From: Hybos culiciformis
Lineage: Eukaryota > Arthropoda > Insecta > Diptera > Hybotidae
Assembly (NCBI GenBank): GCA_964007475.1
Contig: OZ023275.1
Span: 992,001-1,056,000 of the forward strand
Direction: 5' to 3'
Length of the DNA: 64,000 nucleotides
The notes under the pieces are model-generated. The model was given only the letters and a program-made list of their open reading frames with translations. It was not told the DNA's origin and did no database searches. This document shows, piece after piece, positions 1 to 12,328 of this stretch. Within the stretch, counting starts at the first letter, position 1. The number at the start of each line of letters is the position of its first letter. Both the position numbers and the translations under genes were made by a program.

Positions 1-36
1 TAAATATTTAATGTTAATAATATGTATTTTTCCTAG

Positions 37-173
37 ATAAAACATTAAACTCAGAATTCAATAGTATTAATGGAGAATTTATTATAACTATTGAACCTTC
101 TGTTGAGCATATTAATAAAAATATTGATCTATCTATAACAAAAAAAAAGCTTAGCTCATTTAATTCTTTTTAG
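37..173 (+). CDS. Possible last coding exon of a gene entering from the left (partial)
   Basis: What is seen: an acceptor-like site (pyrimidine-rich tatttttcctag) ends at 36. It is followed by 45 open codons in the frame starting at 39, with two leading bases that would complete a split codon, and a TAG stop at 171-173. The peptide ends in polar and charged residues (a GEFIITIEPSVEHINKN stretch, then SITKKKLSS) and is less dominated by F/N/K/I/Y than random translations of this DNA. Overlapping AATAAA signals lie at 287-296, a plausible distance for a 3' UTR. I recognise no protein family. Upstream exons would lie outside the window. Open frames this long are common by chance here and AATAAA is frequent in such DNA, so this is an inference from combined weak signals, not a firm gene. 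Confidence 0.25.
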
Positions 174-1764
174 CAATGATAATATGTTTTCTATATTCGT
201 CAAAATTTTTATTACATTAATACTTTGTATTATAATTGTTTTATTTCCAAATAATATTAATTCCCACTTGGACACGAACTATGGATAATAAATAAAATCA
301 ATGCTTTGACCTAAAAGAATTTATTTCAAATTGTTTTACTTACTAATAAGATAAATCCAAACACCGTGTTGAATAATGATGGTATTAGTACAATCTCAGT
401 TCTTCGTGTATAAATGTACAATGTACATACTTTATAAATGCACATTATACGTAAGTACGAATAAATAATTATTAATTAGATTGATTTTTTTTATGTTAAT
501 TAAATTTAAAAATTGAAAAACGATATAATAATCTAAAATTTAAAATTTTAAAAGATATAATAACCTAAAATGACCACAAATCTTTATTTTGATACCGATA
601 TGTTTGTTTTTGAAAGAAAATATAAATTATATTAATTTTCTCATCATTATTTTCGGGATTTACAACCTTTCTTAATATTTCAAAATTGTAAGGTAAAAGA
701 AAAGCTGATTTGAAACGGATTTAAATAAAAAATTACTATAAAAGTATATTAAAGTAAATGCCGAAAAAAGGAAAACCTGCATTAATTTTGCATGATTTTT
801 ATTATCCTTTGTTGTTTTTTTTTTTGTTCCTTTGAAGTTTTAGGTCTACAAATTTTTTTTATTATATGTTAAAATAAAATCAATGCAAAACTTCTTGCAA
901 CATTAATGTTAAAACTGAATATTGCCTCTTATCCAATGGGGTTCTATATTTTAAATGTGATGTAAATATGAAGTATTTAGGATTTTTCGAGTAATATAAT
1001 TTTACTCTTATTATTATGTATTCAAAGAACTGTTTTCTATTATTTTTTTGCTTGCACCTTGTACCTATTAAAAAAAACTAGTTTCAAAAAATGATATGGT
1101 TGAAAGTTCTATTCGTGTGACATATTTTATAATAAAATGTGTGTGCAGAGAAAAACAAATAGTTCTGAGATTGACTTCGTGTTTATATGAAAACCGCATT
1201 TTGAACCACATTTTTTTAACCTTTTTGTCAAAAAAAAAAAAATAAAGTGTCTTTGTGTATATATTTTATTAATTTTCGTTCTTAGAATTGAAATTTAGAG
1301 ATGTTCTTAAAATATTTTTAAAATGTAAAAATAATTTATTAGTTTTTTTTTGTTTATTAAGATAAAATTGAGTTTTTTAAGGTTTAATTCTTAATTTTTT
1401 TTACGGATCAGCAAGAATTTGTTATAATTAAAAAAAAGACAGTGTTTCAAATAAAATATATATGTAATTTCAATAATGCTTTCTAATCACAGTATTTTAT
1501 TACCGACGATAGTAAATTTGAGTACAAATAACTAAATTTCCATGCAAATAAACTGAAGCGGACATGCCTATTTAAAAAATTATATCTCGAAAAGTATTCC
1601 TGATAGATGTCTAAATTTTTGATATGTTATAAAGGACTGTATATAAACTTTAAAAATAAAAATATATATGTAAAAAAATATTATATTGGATTCATTTTTA
1701 ATAATATATAATGCTAGTTTAAGGCCATCATATTTTTAAGACGATTTTAGATTGTTTCTCTTAA
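174..1764. other. AT-rich gene-free stretch
   Basis: If the exon at 37-173 is real, the first 120 bases or so would be its 3' UTR. A slightly GC-richer stretch at 315-413 has a 32-codon open frame that I do not trust. An 18-base sequence is repeated with one mismatch at 522-539 and 554-571. Otherwise I see A/T runs only. Confidence 0.6.
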
Positions 1765-2121
1765 ATTAGTTTAATATTCCAAAAATACTTTTTCGTATGC
1801 AATATTATAATTTATGTATATAACCAATTTATTTATATTTACCTTTTGGTTTTGGCGGTTTGTAAAATTACGGTTTTTCGAATATATGAAGAATTTTTAA
1901 TATATTACTTAATTTTTGTTTCGACCATCTTTTATTATCCGATTAAATTAAGTTCTCAAACTAAAGTAAATACTTACTGTATTTATAGCTTTGATGGTTT
2001 ACCGCATGAAAAAATTGAAATTAAAACAAATGATCAGCGATTTAAGAAATTGATAACACAAAAATGCGAGATAAGTGTCGCAGACAAAATAAATTTTATT
2101 ATATATAATAAATGGTTATGA
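1765..2121 (+). other. Long open frame with a CUB-like patch (possible exon or relic)
   Basis: The frame is open for 118 codons before the TGA... stop after a final W-L, which is long for DNA this rich in TAA. There is no convincing ATG near the start, so if real it is an exon, not a whole gene. The first half is hydrophobic and looks like translated AT-rich DNA. Around 1972-2022 it reads YCIYSFDGLPHEKIEI, which fits the spacing C-x-Y-x-F-x-G-x-P-x-E-x-I-x-I found at the second conserved cysteine of extracellular CUB domains. After that the family pattern fades: no clear xFxxF follows, although a cysteine lies about 16 residues on. No good splice donor is visible. The match may be chance, because one short pattern was picked out of many translations. 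Confidence 0.15.
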
Positions 2122-3247
2122 TAAGTAGTTTGTCAGTCAGTTTTAGATAAATTTAATGCAATGAAATTGTTGTAAATTTTATAAGTTTTAAGTACGGGCT
2201 ATAAGATATTACATAATTGCCTTCGTCATTCTACCTACGTACGATTTTCAATTTAAAAAGTTATTCCAAAATATGTATTTTAGACAGAAATCTTGACGTT
2301 TCAGTAATATAACCGAAGATTAGTAAAATAAGAATTCTTTCATTATTTCGAGATATTAAAAGGGTTTCTTTTATAATATCCTACGATTCTAATTCATAGA
2401 CATAAATCTAATAAATTTGTTTAATTTAACGAGCTAAATTTCTAGTGTAGTATATATATGAAAAGAAAATGAAGAAGGTTAAACATTTTGTTTGTTATCT
2501 TATTTCAATTATTAAGAATTTATTAAATTTTCATTACAATTCGTATTATTTATACGAATAGATAATATGTTTGTCAACGAAGGACATTTTTATTTAAGAT
2601 TTTAAGAAATCACCTTTTTAGCTCCTGCTGACTATAGTTTTTATTATTAAGAAATTTATTTGTTTGAAGGTGTTTTGTTTACCGCCTTTTTATGTTGAAC
2701 AGAACAATTCTGAAATGTTGAGTTTTTTAAATGCCAATATAGACATTTAAATATATTTTCAACAAAATGTCATTACAAAAATAATTTGAAACTGATACTT
2801 TTGATGTACATAGAGATATGCTATGCATGTAAGACATTTGTCCCCAGCGACTTTTTTTGTGTAATGCTGACGAAAACTATAACAATTTTACATAGGGTTT
2901 TTCTATTATCTTTAATTAAAAAAAAAAACTGAATTTATTAAAAATAATACAGAAAATATTAAAATTATTATTCGATAATTAATTACGTTCAATAAATTTT
3001 TACAATTCTTGTTCATTATGTTTCATTTAACAATAAGATCACAAAAAAATAATAATTTGATTTAATTAAATGGAAAAATGATAATAAAAATCGTGGAACA
3101 TTGAATTTCCTAATATAGTGTAGCAATAATTTTTTTCCTTTCGCAATTATAATCTGGTTCAATTCTAATAAGAATTTGCAAAATTCTCCATTTAAAAAAC
3201 ATTAGGTATTTAGATCAAGATGATTCGAATAAACAGAAAATTTTTGA
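2122..3247. other. AT-rich gene-free stretch
   Basis: I see no gene, repeat family or structured element here. There are small GC-richer patches near 2190-2250 and 2820-2870 that do not open into a usable frame. Confidence 0.6.
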
Positions 3248-3430
3248 AATTCAGGTGATTTTTTTTCGAATTTTACAAAATTAAATCACAAGAACTATTT
3301 GACGCTATTAGCAATTAGTGGACGCAGCTACATGTTCAAATACCTTGTTGATATACTTGATATCGATGATGTCATCGATGTTGTACATGTATTTCCATCC
3401 GTATACGATGTGTTTAGGATAGAAAATTAA
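3248..3430 (+). other. GC-rich pocket with open frames on both strands (possible exon)
   Basis: Roughly 3300-3420 is clearly richer in G+C than anything within a kilobase. On the plus strand 60 codons are open to the TAA at 3428-3430, after a possible acceptor (aaattcag, AG at 3253-3254). The peptide contains LLAISGRSYMFKYLVDILD and then a D/V-rich stretch. On the minus strand the same DNA is also open (HIVYGWKYMYNIDDIIDIKY), with an AAG/GTATTT donor-like site. The resemblance between the strands comes partly from a near-palindrome at 3362-3379 (arms ATCGATGA and TCATCGAT). I cannot tell which strand, if either, is coded. The alternatives are a conserved non-coding element or a transposon scrap. 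No family is recognised. Confidence 0.25.
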
Positions 3431-4584
3431 ATCTTTTTAGATAACACTCAAATTTTCAGATTTCTTTCTTTGATTTTATTAGAAAAAATTTATAATAAAA
3501 TTTTATTCAGTTATTTTTATTATTTTGATTTTAGATGATGGACATTTTGTGCTTAATAATTTTTATTTCTTTAGTTTTTATGACACAAAAAAACACAAAA
3601 TGCTCTATTTGTCGAGACAGAAAAGAATATTTGAGTTTCAGAAGCTGTATCCATTTATGAATAATAATATTTCGTTCCCCTTCTTAAGCATTTTAATTTC
3701 AAATTAGTTTGAAGGGATCCGCGATTATATTAATGAATAAAAAACAAGTAAATAAAGTAAAAATCTTTGTGACATTTATTCAAAATTGAAAATATTTATA
3801 TATCAATATGAAAAAAAAAAAAACCATTAAAATGGTGGAATTATAATGTTCTTGTTATAAATTCATGAAAAATATTGCATAAAATTAAAAATTTATAGAT
3901 GAATAATATTTTATGATGAATATTTTTTTTTTGTTGTTATAGTTTTTCTTTCCAAAATGAAAACGATTCTACTATATAATTAAACGGGTAAAAAAAAAGT
4001 GATAAAATTTTTTTATAATATAGAAACTCTTTGATTTCAATGGGTTAATATGTAAAAATCTCTTGTTATAAAAAAAAAATAGTTTTAATATCGACAAAGG
4101 TCTTTCTTATTCTAATTTGGCTGTATGAATTTCAGTGTTTTCAAGTAATAGCTGCAGTTTTTTACAGAAATTATTGGCAATATCTATAGAAATATTGAAA
4201 AAAATTTAAATAATAATAATTTTAAAAGGCAATTTTATATATTTTTTAATTAATTCAAACTAATTGGTGCATTATTTAACAGTAAACATTCTCTGTTTCT
4301 TATATTTTAAGTCCTTTTATATATATTCTTACATTCCCTATAAAATTAATTGTTCATAAATTTAAGTTTAATATCATTATCTTTGCATTCGCTTTTATTA
4401 AGTATTTGAAATAAATAAATATGGTAACATTATATATTTGTTTCGGTGATAATTTTTAATAATTTTTGTCATATATTTTTGTTTATAAAGTTAGCTCACA
4501 AAACTTTGAATAAATGAACATATATGATACAAAATTACAAGATTTTTACAGAATGTCCTATTAAGTTGTTATTAGGTTTAGATA
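3431..4584. other. AT-rich gene-free stretch
   Basis: This stretch is dominated by A and T runs. The small open frame at 3525-3707 has no ATG start or family signature. I see nothing else. Confidence 0.6.
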
Positions 4585-4631
4585 GATAAAGAGAACTCTA
4601 TAAATATATTAGTTATAGAATTCTCTTTATC
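4585..4631. repeat. Perfect-length 19-bp hairpin
   Basis: The left arm GATAAAGAGAACTCTATAA (4585-4603) pairs with TTATAGAATTCTCTTTATC (4613-4631) across a 9-base loop. Only one position is not Watson-Crick, and it becomes a G-U pair in RNA. One more A-T pair extends the stem outward. There is no flanking target duplication. It is too short for an ordinary animal pre-miRNA. A cruciform, an extreme foldback element or a protein-binding palindrome are all possible. Confidence 0.6.
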
Positions 4632-4697
4632 TTTAATTCTATACATAAACATTTTACTATAGAAATTTTATCTCATCGACCTATTTTTATTATCTAG

Positions 4698-4819
4698 AAT
4701 CATATACAGATCATAAAGTCGTTACAGGACATTTGATTTCTTTGGTGGAATGGAACGTTGATTCACGGAAAGAGAAATACAGTTGGACGATATTTTTTTT
4801 GTCTAAATCTCTTTTCTAA
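4698..4819 (+). CDS. Possible terminal exon with a TDHKVVTG motif (partial)
   Basis: A strong-looking acceptor (cctatttttattatctag) ends at 4697, followed by an open frame to TAA at 4817-4819. The whole frame is open from 4649. The peptide begins SYTDHKVVTGHLISLVEWNV and continues with DSRKEKYSW, far less AT-biased than its surroundings. An AATAAA at 4910-4915 would serve as a poly(A) signal. The D-H-K-x-V-x-G core resembles the SDHKPV motif near the end of the catalytic domain of inositol polyphosphate 5-phosphatases, whose Asp and His act in catalysis. That link is inference from eight residues and could be chance. The partner motif PSWCDRIL was not found upstream in this window. It could also be an unrelated exon, a pseudogene or random. 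Confidence 0.25.
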
Positions 4820-7800
4820 CAAGAAACAAGAGAATTATTTAGCCATTTCTATATCATGATTTTGCCATTATTATGTTTAAGGTGGTTAGTTAAATACAGT
4901 TGTATTCTAAATAAAATTTCCCAAAATATAGTTTTGTATATTATGCATGCAATTGAAAGTATGAATATAATGTTAAATTCGGAAAAAATTCTAATTAAAA
5001 TCTTATTTTTAAATAAGTCGTCATTGTCATAATAGATTTTTTAATATATATACAGTATACCAATAGTAATATTTATTTATTTCAATAAAAAATTGTATAC
5101 CTACAACATACTTAAAAAAAATAGTTTTTATATAATATTCCAAAAATTTAGCTCCTACCTATATTAAACAGCTAAACATACAAAATTTTTATTATTGGTA
5201 TTTATTGTAGTGCTAGAACTTTTTAACATCTTTTATAAATACGATAACTATTTTAATTTAAAATGTTAAAAGTTAAAGCCGTCATTCCGACAAATCAAAA
5301 TCCTTAGCGTTGCAACTTGTCATATACATGAAATAAAACATAATTCTTTTCCTACTTCATTTTATATGTACTCGTACAATGTATATACCTAAAGATTTTA
5401 TTACACAAAAATAAAAGAGCAATACGTACATATGTATGCACATTTTATGTTTTGATTCTCATGAAAAAAAATGAGGAAAAATTATGTGATTCAATTGTAA
5501 CCATTAAATTTAAAGTTAGCCATTTCCTTCCTTCATAAAGTTTGAGAGAATATTCATCTGGATTTAAAAAAGCATAAACAACAAAATTGTGACCAAAGGG
5601 GTTAAAACTTAATCCGGTTAACTTTATATTCATTTCTGTTCAATAAAATAGTCTAGAAAATTTCTGATTTTTGATTTTTTTTTTTAGTATAATGTTGAAT
5701 TGTATTTTCTGAACCGAAAAATAGAAAAGATTGGGATTTTAATGATAATTTTATTTTTGTTTCTGATTCATTAAAAAATTATAAAGAATTTTAATTATAA
5801 TTCTAGACTTTAGAAGATTTTTGATGAATTGTATTAAAGTTTGAAATAAATTGGGTGACAACACAAAATACAATTGTATTACTTTTTTTAAACTCAACTT
5901 CTTTCATGAACTAAGGAAAATCTATTTGACTGAAACTCTTTTGTAATTGTTACCATAACTTATTGGCCCTTTTCTTCAATTTTACAATACATGCTTCGTT
6001 TATGATTTGTTTTATTTTATTATTATGATGATTAATAAACATAATCGTGTGTTCATAGGGGCCACTAGTTTAATATAATACACATAATGTAAATTACATT
6101 AACATCTCTGCTAGGCTGCAACTTGAGATTATTTTTAGGTTCCATTATTGAGTTCATAATTTTTATGACAATAAGGATTTGCTTTCAAAAAAAAAATAAT
6201 TTATAGGTTTTCATTTACAAGCCATGTTTCTTTGTATAATAGTTTTCCATGAAATTAGCAATAATTTGCAAAAATAAGCGAAAATTCATAGGAAATGCAT
6301 ATAAGTTAAATTTTGTTCATCCGAAAGAGTTCCTGGTATAATTTTTTCTTTTTTTCTTTGATAAAAACTATACATATATTTTACGTATTATCATAAAAGC
6401 AAATTTTAGCAAGGATTTCATTTTCATTTCAAGGGTTTTTATTTGTTTAAAAATTCGAAAGTGAAGAAATTAAAACAGTAATGAAAAGAGGCGAAAGATA
6501 CGATATATGAGAAATATTTTTAACAATTTAAAATTTCTTAAAAATTATTTTGTAATATTGCACTAAATTTGCAAAAAAATTAAATATAAATATCCATTGT
6601 AATAAAATTTTATTATTTCGTGCATTTTAGTTGGGAAAAAATATATAAAACACTACAGAATCTATACAAGGTCGTAAGAACAATAAAAAATTTTATTGGC
6701 TTTTACCTGTATTTGGGTTGTTTTCTGGTTTTTATATCAATTTTTATTATTATCATTTAAAACAAAAATGAATTGTTCTTAGTAGTCAAAATTCATATTT
6801 AAATTCAATAGAATATTTCAATTTTTATCTCACCCAATTTTGTAACATACAAGAATTTAATAGGTTAAGAGCTTGAGCTTTATCAAAAGGAAATATAGTC
6901 CTTGTCCTATAATTTACAATTTAAACAAAACTAAGAAAACTTATTTTCATTCCATTTAGGTATTTTACAATGATGTATTAATTTCAAATAAAAATTTAAT
7001 ATGAATAAAATTTATACTCGCCAATAAAATTCAAATGAGGTAAACCATAAAATAACCAAAAAATATTCGCCATAGCCGTCACATAAAAATCCCTTTAAGA
7101 AAATAAAAATTGTTATCTTTTTGTATGATATTAGTAAAAAGATAAAAAATAAGTTTTTTTTTGAATAATTTATCTACTTAAATTGGAAATATTTTGTTGT
7201 AGACTTCATTATTTCGCGTTTCAGGATCGAAGTTATAACATTTTACCTTGTTGCGGTCTATAAGTAATAATAAGTTATTATTCGTAATACAATTGAATAT
7301 ACAAATTATTTTATATTGAAAATATTATTATCATCTGACAATTCCTCCTAAATATACATGGGCTAATTACATAAATAATATAATATTATTTTTGAAATTT
7401 GAAGACATATAACATATTTTTTGAAATTTCTAACAAATAAATTAGAAAAATACACTGAACAAAAAAACACAAAACTATATAAAATGCCTTTAGGAATATT
7501 TAAGTTCTAACAAAACTTATATACTTAAAGTTACTATTTAAATCGAAATTCTATTAAATTTCCATAAAAATAAAAGAAAGTAATCAAATTTGATGACCAA
7601 ATGTCTTATGAAAATAAAAGATACCCCTTTAATATTTCTAAAAAATCACCCTTTTATGGATTTTAATATAAATACATTTTAATTTAAAAGAGGAAAAAAA
7701 AAAAACATAAACAAATTTCGAAGTTTGGATATAAATTTTCTTTGAATTACAGCACTTTTTTTGGTTAAAATATAAAGTCCAGTAGTGGCTATTATATGTT

Positions 7801-8417
7801 TTCCACCCTGTTGTTTTATCCGCAATAATAAAAAATAAAAGAAATTTCAAATTTAAACAGAAGTGAATAAAAAATTGCCTCATAAAAATGTCATTTTCAA
7901 CATCTTATTCGACAATTTTGTTTTGTGATTTAAATTATCCTCTTTTTTTTTTGGATTTATTCTGTTATTATTTAAATTTTCACTATACATCTAATGTAAA
8001 TTATTGCATATGTATCTTTTTCTGTTATATAATCCAAGAATTATATAGTGTGTGTTTTTAGTTCAGAAAGTTTTCCCTAATTTTTTTTTTGATATTTTAT
8101 TATTCGGAAGCAACCATTTCCAGGATCTTAAGGTTTTTACTTGCGAAGAAAATTAGAATAAGATTTTTTATACTTACAATACTGTTTAAAAATTATTTTC
8201 AAAAATTTGTGGTTCCTTCATTAAATTAATTACTTAAATAGATTTTCAAGACCAATAAGACAATACATATAAATGACTCAAGATTTAAAAGGCAAATTTT
8301 TTTATAATCAATTCGATGACAGGTGACAGCAGTGCCTAAAAAGTCAAAAATAAAAAAGAGCGAATATTTATAGTGTCCAGCAGCAAGATTGAAATTTTTA
8401 AAGACGGAAGGTTATAA
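4820..8417. other. AT-rich stretch, no firm gene
   Basis: On the minus strand at 5445-5633 an ATG-started 62-codon frame contains SFNPFGHNFVVYAFLNPDEY and has low third-position GC, so it looks slightly exon-like. It matches no family I know and is of chance length. Small GC patches at 5275-5325, 6100-6160 and 7205-7265 give only short open frames. I see no repeats of note. Confidence 0.5.
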
Positions 8418-8762
8418 TCATATATTAATTTATTTCAAAAGGGAAATACATACAACTATGCGCCACTAAACTACAATTTTTATATTTTGTATTTTATTTA
8501 TATCATTTTATTGTTTAATAATGTTTTCTTTCTATTAAAAACTTTGACGAAATTTTTTTTTTCAAAAGTACTTATTTTGTATTATGATTTTCCACAAGGG
8601 ACCAAAAAGTTCCAAAATAGTGTAGAACTTGTAAAAGTTTTAAAAAGAAATTTATTTTTTATTAACTTTTTTTTATTCATTTTTTTTAATGAAAAATTGG
8701 CAAAAAGGGAATATAATTTGGCTCTCTCAGAGGATGGAAGGGATTTAAATTGGTGTCATTGA
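8418..8762 (+). other. 114-codon open frame, unrecognised
   Basis: The frame is open from 8418 to the TGA at 8760-8762. There is no good ATG. The middle is a run of F/I/L typical of translated poly-T. The last 22 codons (EKLAKREYNLALSEDGRDLN) are more protein-like and lie in a GC-richer patch, just after a pyrimidine-rich AG (ctctctcag, near 8730). It is only slightly longer than chance for this composition. I would not call a gene. Confidence 0.1.
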
Positions 8763-9174
8763 ATTTTATTACCACATATGATTTTAAATTTTATTTAAAA
8801 GTTATACGCAGAAAAAAAACAATTTACGAATTATACGAATTTAAGAATTATACGAATATTTTTTTTCTACATATTAAATTTAGATATTTTTGAGCTAGCT
8901 TAGCTTGAACGAGATTAAATTGAGATACCATTTTCAGCCATATCTGTAGGGAAATATGAAAATTTCTGTTACGATGAAAGATTTTGTTACAAATTCAAAT
9001 TTTCTTTATACTCACAAGTGATAAACTTTTTAGACTATAGACTCATAAGTGCGAAACTGAATAAAATAACGAAGATTTTTTTTCCAGTTTACTACGGAAA
9101 AGAAAATTATTTTAAATAAAAATTATTTCTCTTGTGTGTATAAAGCTAATAAATCTTAAATTCTATGTATATTG

Positions 9175-9231
9175 TTGCCACGCTTGCATGGTTGACCAAC
9201 AAACCTCCATGTGGGAGGTTTTGCTTGGCAA
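9175..9231. repeat. Tiny GC-rich inverted-repeat element
   Basis: The outer ends are TTGCCACGC and its near-complement GCTTGGCAA. Inside is a hairpin AAACCTCC-atgt-GGAGGTTT. The 57 bp are far richer in G+C than the flanks. It may be a degenerate miniature transposon. No target-site duplication is evident. Confidence 0.35.
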
Positions 9232-12199
9232 ATTCAAAAACCAATTACCCTTTTTTTTTATAGATTTGCAATAAGTTTTGATTTTATATTTTTGTAATTG
9301 TGATTCTTATCGTTTTTTATTTGGAATAGGGTTAGAATTCTTCAACATTATTAAAAGACTTAACCAATTTTCTTTCTGATTTTCTTTATTGTAATAATAA
9401 TAAATGGAAATGATTTACTTGTTGCGATAAAAAAAAAACGATTGGACTCTAGAGAAATGTTTTTTAATTGAATTTTTGACAACATTGAAGGCTTAATCAT
9501 ATTTTGTTGTAAAGTTCAAATTGAATAAGACATATGTACATTATTAGTATTAGAAATATTATTCTAAAAGACAAAACTTTTTAAATGTGCGATAATAGTG
9601 GATCACAAACACAAAGTTTTGGATGCTTCGATGCATCACTGACTTTCTAAACTAGAATTGTTTTCCAGTTAACCTACATAATTATAACATATATTAGTTT
9701 TACCTCTTGTTTTTGGATTTTTTAAGTAACCTTAATGGTGATAATTTTTTTCGAAGGATTTTCACATTATTTACAATATAAAAGACAACACATTTAATTT
9801 CAATTAACATATGAAATGAATTTAATTTTAAAATAAAACTATGTAAAAAAAAAACTAAAATATTATATAAATATTTTGGTTAATGTGGCCAACCAAAATA
9901 GAAAAAATAAATTCAAGATTCTTATGAACGCTATAAAAATTATTTTATATAATAAAAAAAATAAAAAAATTATAAATGACTACTTAAGGATATTTACAAA
10001 CAAAACTTTTATGTCTTTTTTTTTTTCTGATACAAAAGATTAAGAAAAAGTGTCAAAGAAAAAAGGAGACATACAATAATAAAAAGGATATTGATATCAA
10101 CTTGGCTTTTTGTTTTCTTATGGGGTCAGAAAATCTACTTTAAGGATGAGTTATTGCGGTCATTCTTATATTTGGATTTGGCTTTATTATATTCTTTTTG
10201 CTCAGTAAGCCGATATTAAATCAATTTAAGAATTGTTTTTGTATAAAAAAAAAAAAAATATAGTGTTATAGGTGCTGGCAACAGCTGGCAGTTAAAAAAT
10301 TTAAATCCGCAGCTTAATACAATAAAATATTAGGTTCTCGATTACTTAATACATTGCAGATGAAGTTAAGTTTCATTGAATTAATGTTGATTCGTTTCAC
10401 TGTTTTATCAACTAAATCTCTCTCCACGGTGAGCGAAAAACACCGCTATTCATAGACACTTTAAGACAGACCAACACGTCTTCTGTACTAGCTAAGTTGT
10501 ATACAACGTTAACATAATAGTAATTTTTTAAAATATAAAGTTTTTAACACTACTGGTGAGAAAATAATATTGTTTTTCTGTCTTATAGATAAAGTAATAT
10601 TAAAGATTTATATACTGCGGAAATAGTTTGGCAATTGTTTGCACAAAATATAATGATAAAGAAAAAACTCGAAAAACTATTTAAAATGTGAAAAAAAATA
10701 TCTTAGGAGAACAATATTTTTATTGATTTATTAGGAAGCCACACTGATAAAAAATTGTGAAAATATAAAAGAATCTGAATTAACATTAACATTCGAAAAA
10801 TAGAATCTTTGTATGGTTTTCTGATTTATTTTTTGTACGACTTTTAAATAGATTTCCGGTTTCGTTCAATAATCAGTAGAATAATTTTTAATGAATGGAA
10901 CCATTAATTTAATAAATATAAAAGAAAATTTTTAAAAATGTTCTAATAATAATGAATCTAAAATATGAAATATAAATATTGGCTGTGGTTTCCCTCGGTT
11001 TTAGATGACAATGTTAATCTAGTTCATTATTTCAATGGAATTTCTTAAAAAGTGGTTTCAAGTGAACGTGCTCTAATGATAAATATAGCATTTTATTGCG
11101 TCAATTTCCTTTTTGAATATTATTTTGCCATAATTTCGTACATCAACATTTTTTGTTGTGTTTCATTGATAGATATTTCAAAAAAATTATTAAATCAATT
11201 TCAATATATTGGTACAAGTTAAATTCAAATAATGACCCAGGATATTATTCTCACGGCATCTTGAATTATAATTCGGTAAAAAAAATCGAAAATTAAGTAA
11301 ATTCTTTAAGGAAACTTTTGAACTTGTATATGTATAGATACTAAAATTTATTTAAAAAAATCTATTATTTTTCTGAATGAAGATCAGGATTTTATTCAAT
11401 ATCAATAGATCTTTAAAAGCCGTTTATATACATGTCATAATTTGACGAGTGTTAATTGAATTTTGAATTTTGAATACGTATATTGTTTAAATAAGGTTTT
11501 CGAAGATTTTATTCTTTTCGTGCAAATTGTAAATTTAAAAAAAAAATTTTACAATTAAGAAAAATGTTATAATATATTTATGCGTATAAAAGATCATTCA
11601 AGTAATCCGATAAATGTCAAAAAATTTATTAAATTTATGCCGCATTAATGGTCAGATATTTATTTTTTATGAAATACAAATAATGCACTTTTTAAGAGAA
11701 TACTTTTTATACTTGGGTTGTTAAAAATAAGGGAATGTGCATAATATTCTTTTGGATTTCTTTCATTCAGTTATTGCATTTATATGATTTTTACTCTAAT
11801 TTTTATTCAGTTTCTTTTCCTTGTTTTATTATTGAATTTTTCCCAGCATTTTTATAGTTTTCAATAAACACAGTATTAAATAATTGATTTATAAGACGTA
11901 TTAAATGGTACAATATGGAATGGTATCTCTCTATCTGAGATTGAAAATTTTTATATATTTTTCACTTCGTTTTCATAATTTGTATTTATTTTTATTTTAC
12001 TATAATTGGAAAGATAATAAAAAAAATATTGTTTTTATAACAAAAAGTTCATGAAAATTCAAATTGCAAATTTTTTAAGTTTTTTGTTTATTATTAAAAC
12101 TTCTTAGCTTCTGTTAGTTATTATCTAATCGTTATCTATCTGTTCACATATCAGTTTTCACGAGAATCCATTAAAACTTAAAACAAATTAAAATATATA
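9232..12199. other. AT-rich gene-free stretch
   Basis: It holds a 10-bp inverted repeat (TATTTTGGTT at 9872-9881 and its complement at 9891-9900), a 12-bp palindrome GTTGTATACAAC at 10496-10507, and a slightly GC-richer patch at 10420-10510. I see no gene. Confidence 0.6.
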
Positions 12200-12328
12200 C
12201 TTAAGTTTAAAACAATATATACTTAAGTATAAATACTTAAGTTTATATACTTAAGTTTATATACTTAAGTTTATATACTTAAGTTTATATACTTAAGTTT
12301 AAATACTTAAGTTTATATAATTAAGTTT
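12200..12328. repeat. 14-bp tandem repeat array with a CTTAAG core
   Basis: Copies of TATACTTAAGTTTA-type units start their CTTAAG core at 12222, 12236, 12250, 12264, 12278, 12292 and 12306, with a degenerate unit (ATTAAG) at 12320 and an out-of-register copy at 12200. The period is exactly 14 bp and the central units are identical, which suggests recent expansion. Each core is a self-complementary ACTTAAGT, so the array is a regular ladder of short palindromes. It is a minisatellite and not a CRISPR array, because there are no unique spacers. Confidence 0.9.

Noticed and set aside
287..296. AATAAA as firm proof of a gene end
   Set aside because: AATAAA occurs very often in this AT-rich window. 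It only counts as weak support for the exon at 37-173.
12200..12328. A CRISPR array
   Set aside because: The units are 14 bp and contiguous, with no unique spacers, in clearly eukaryotic DNA.
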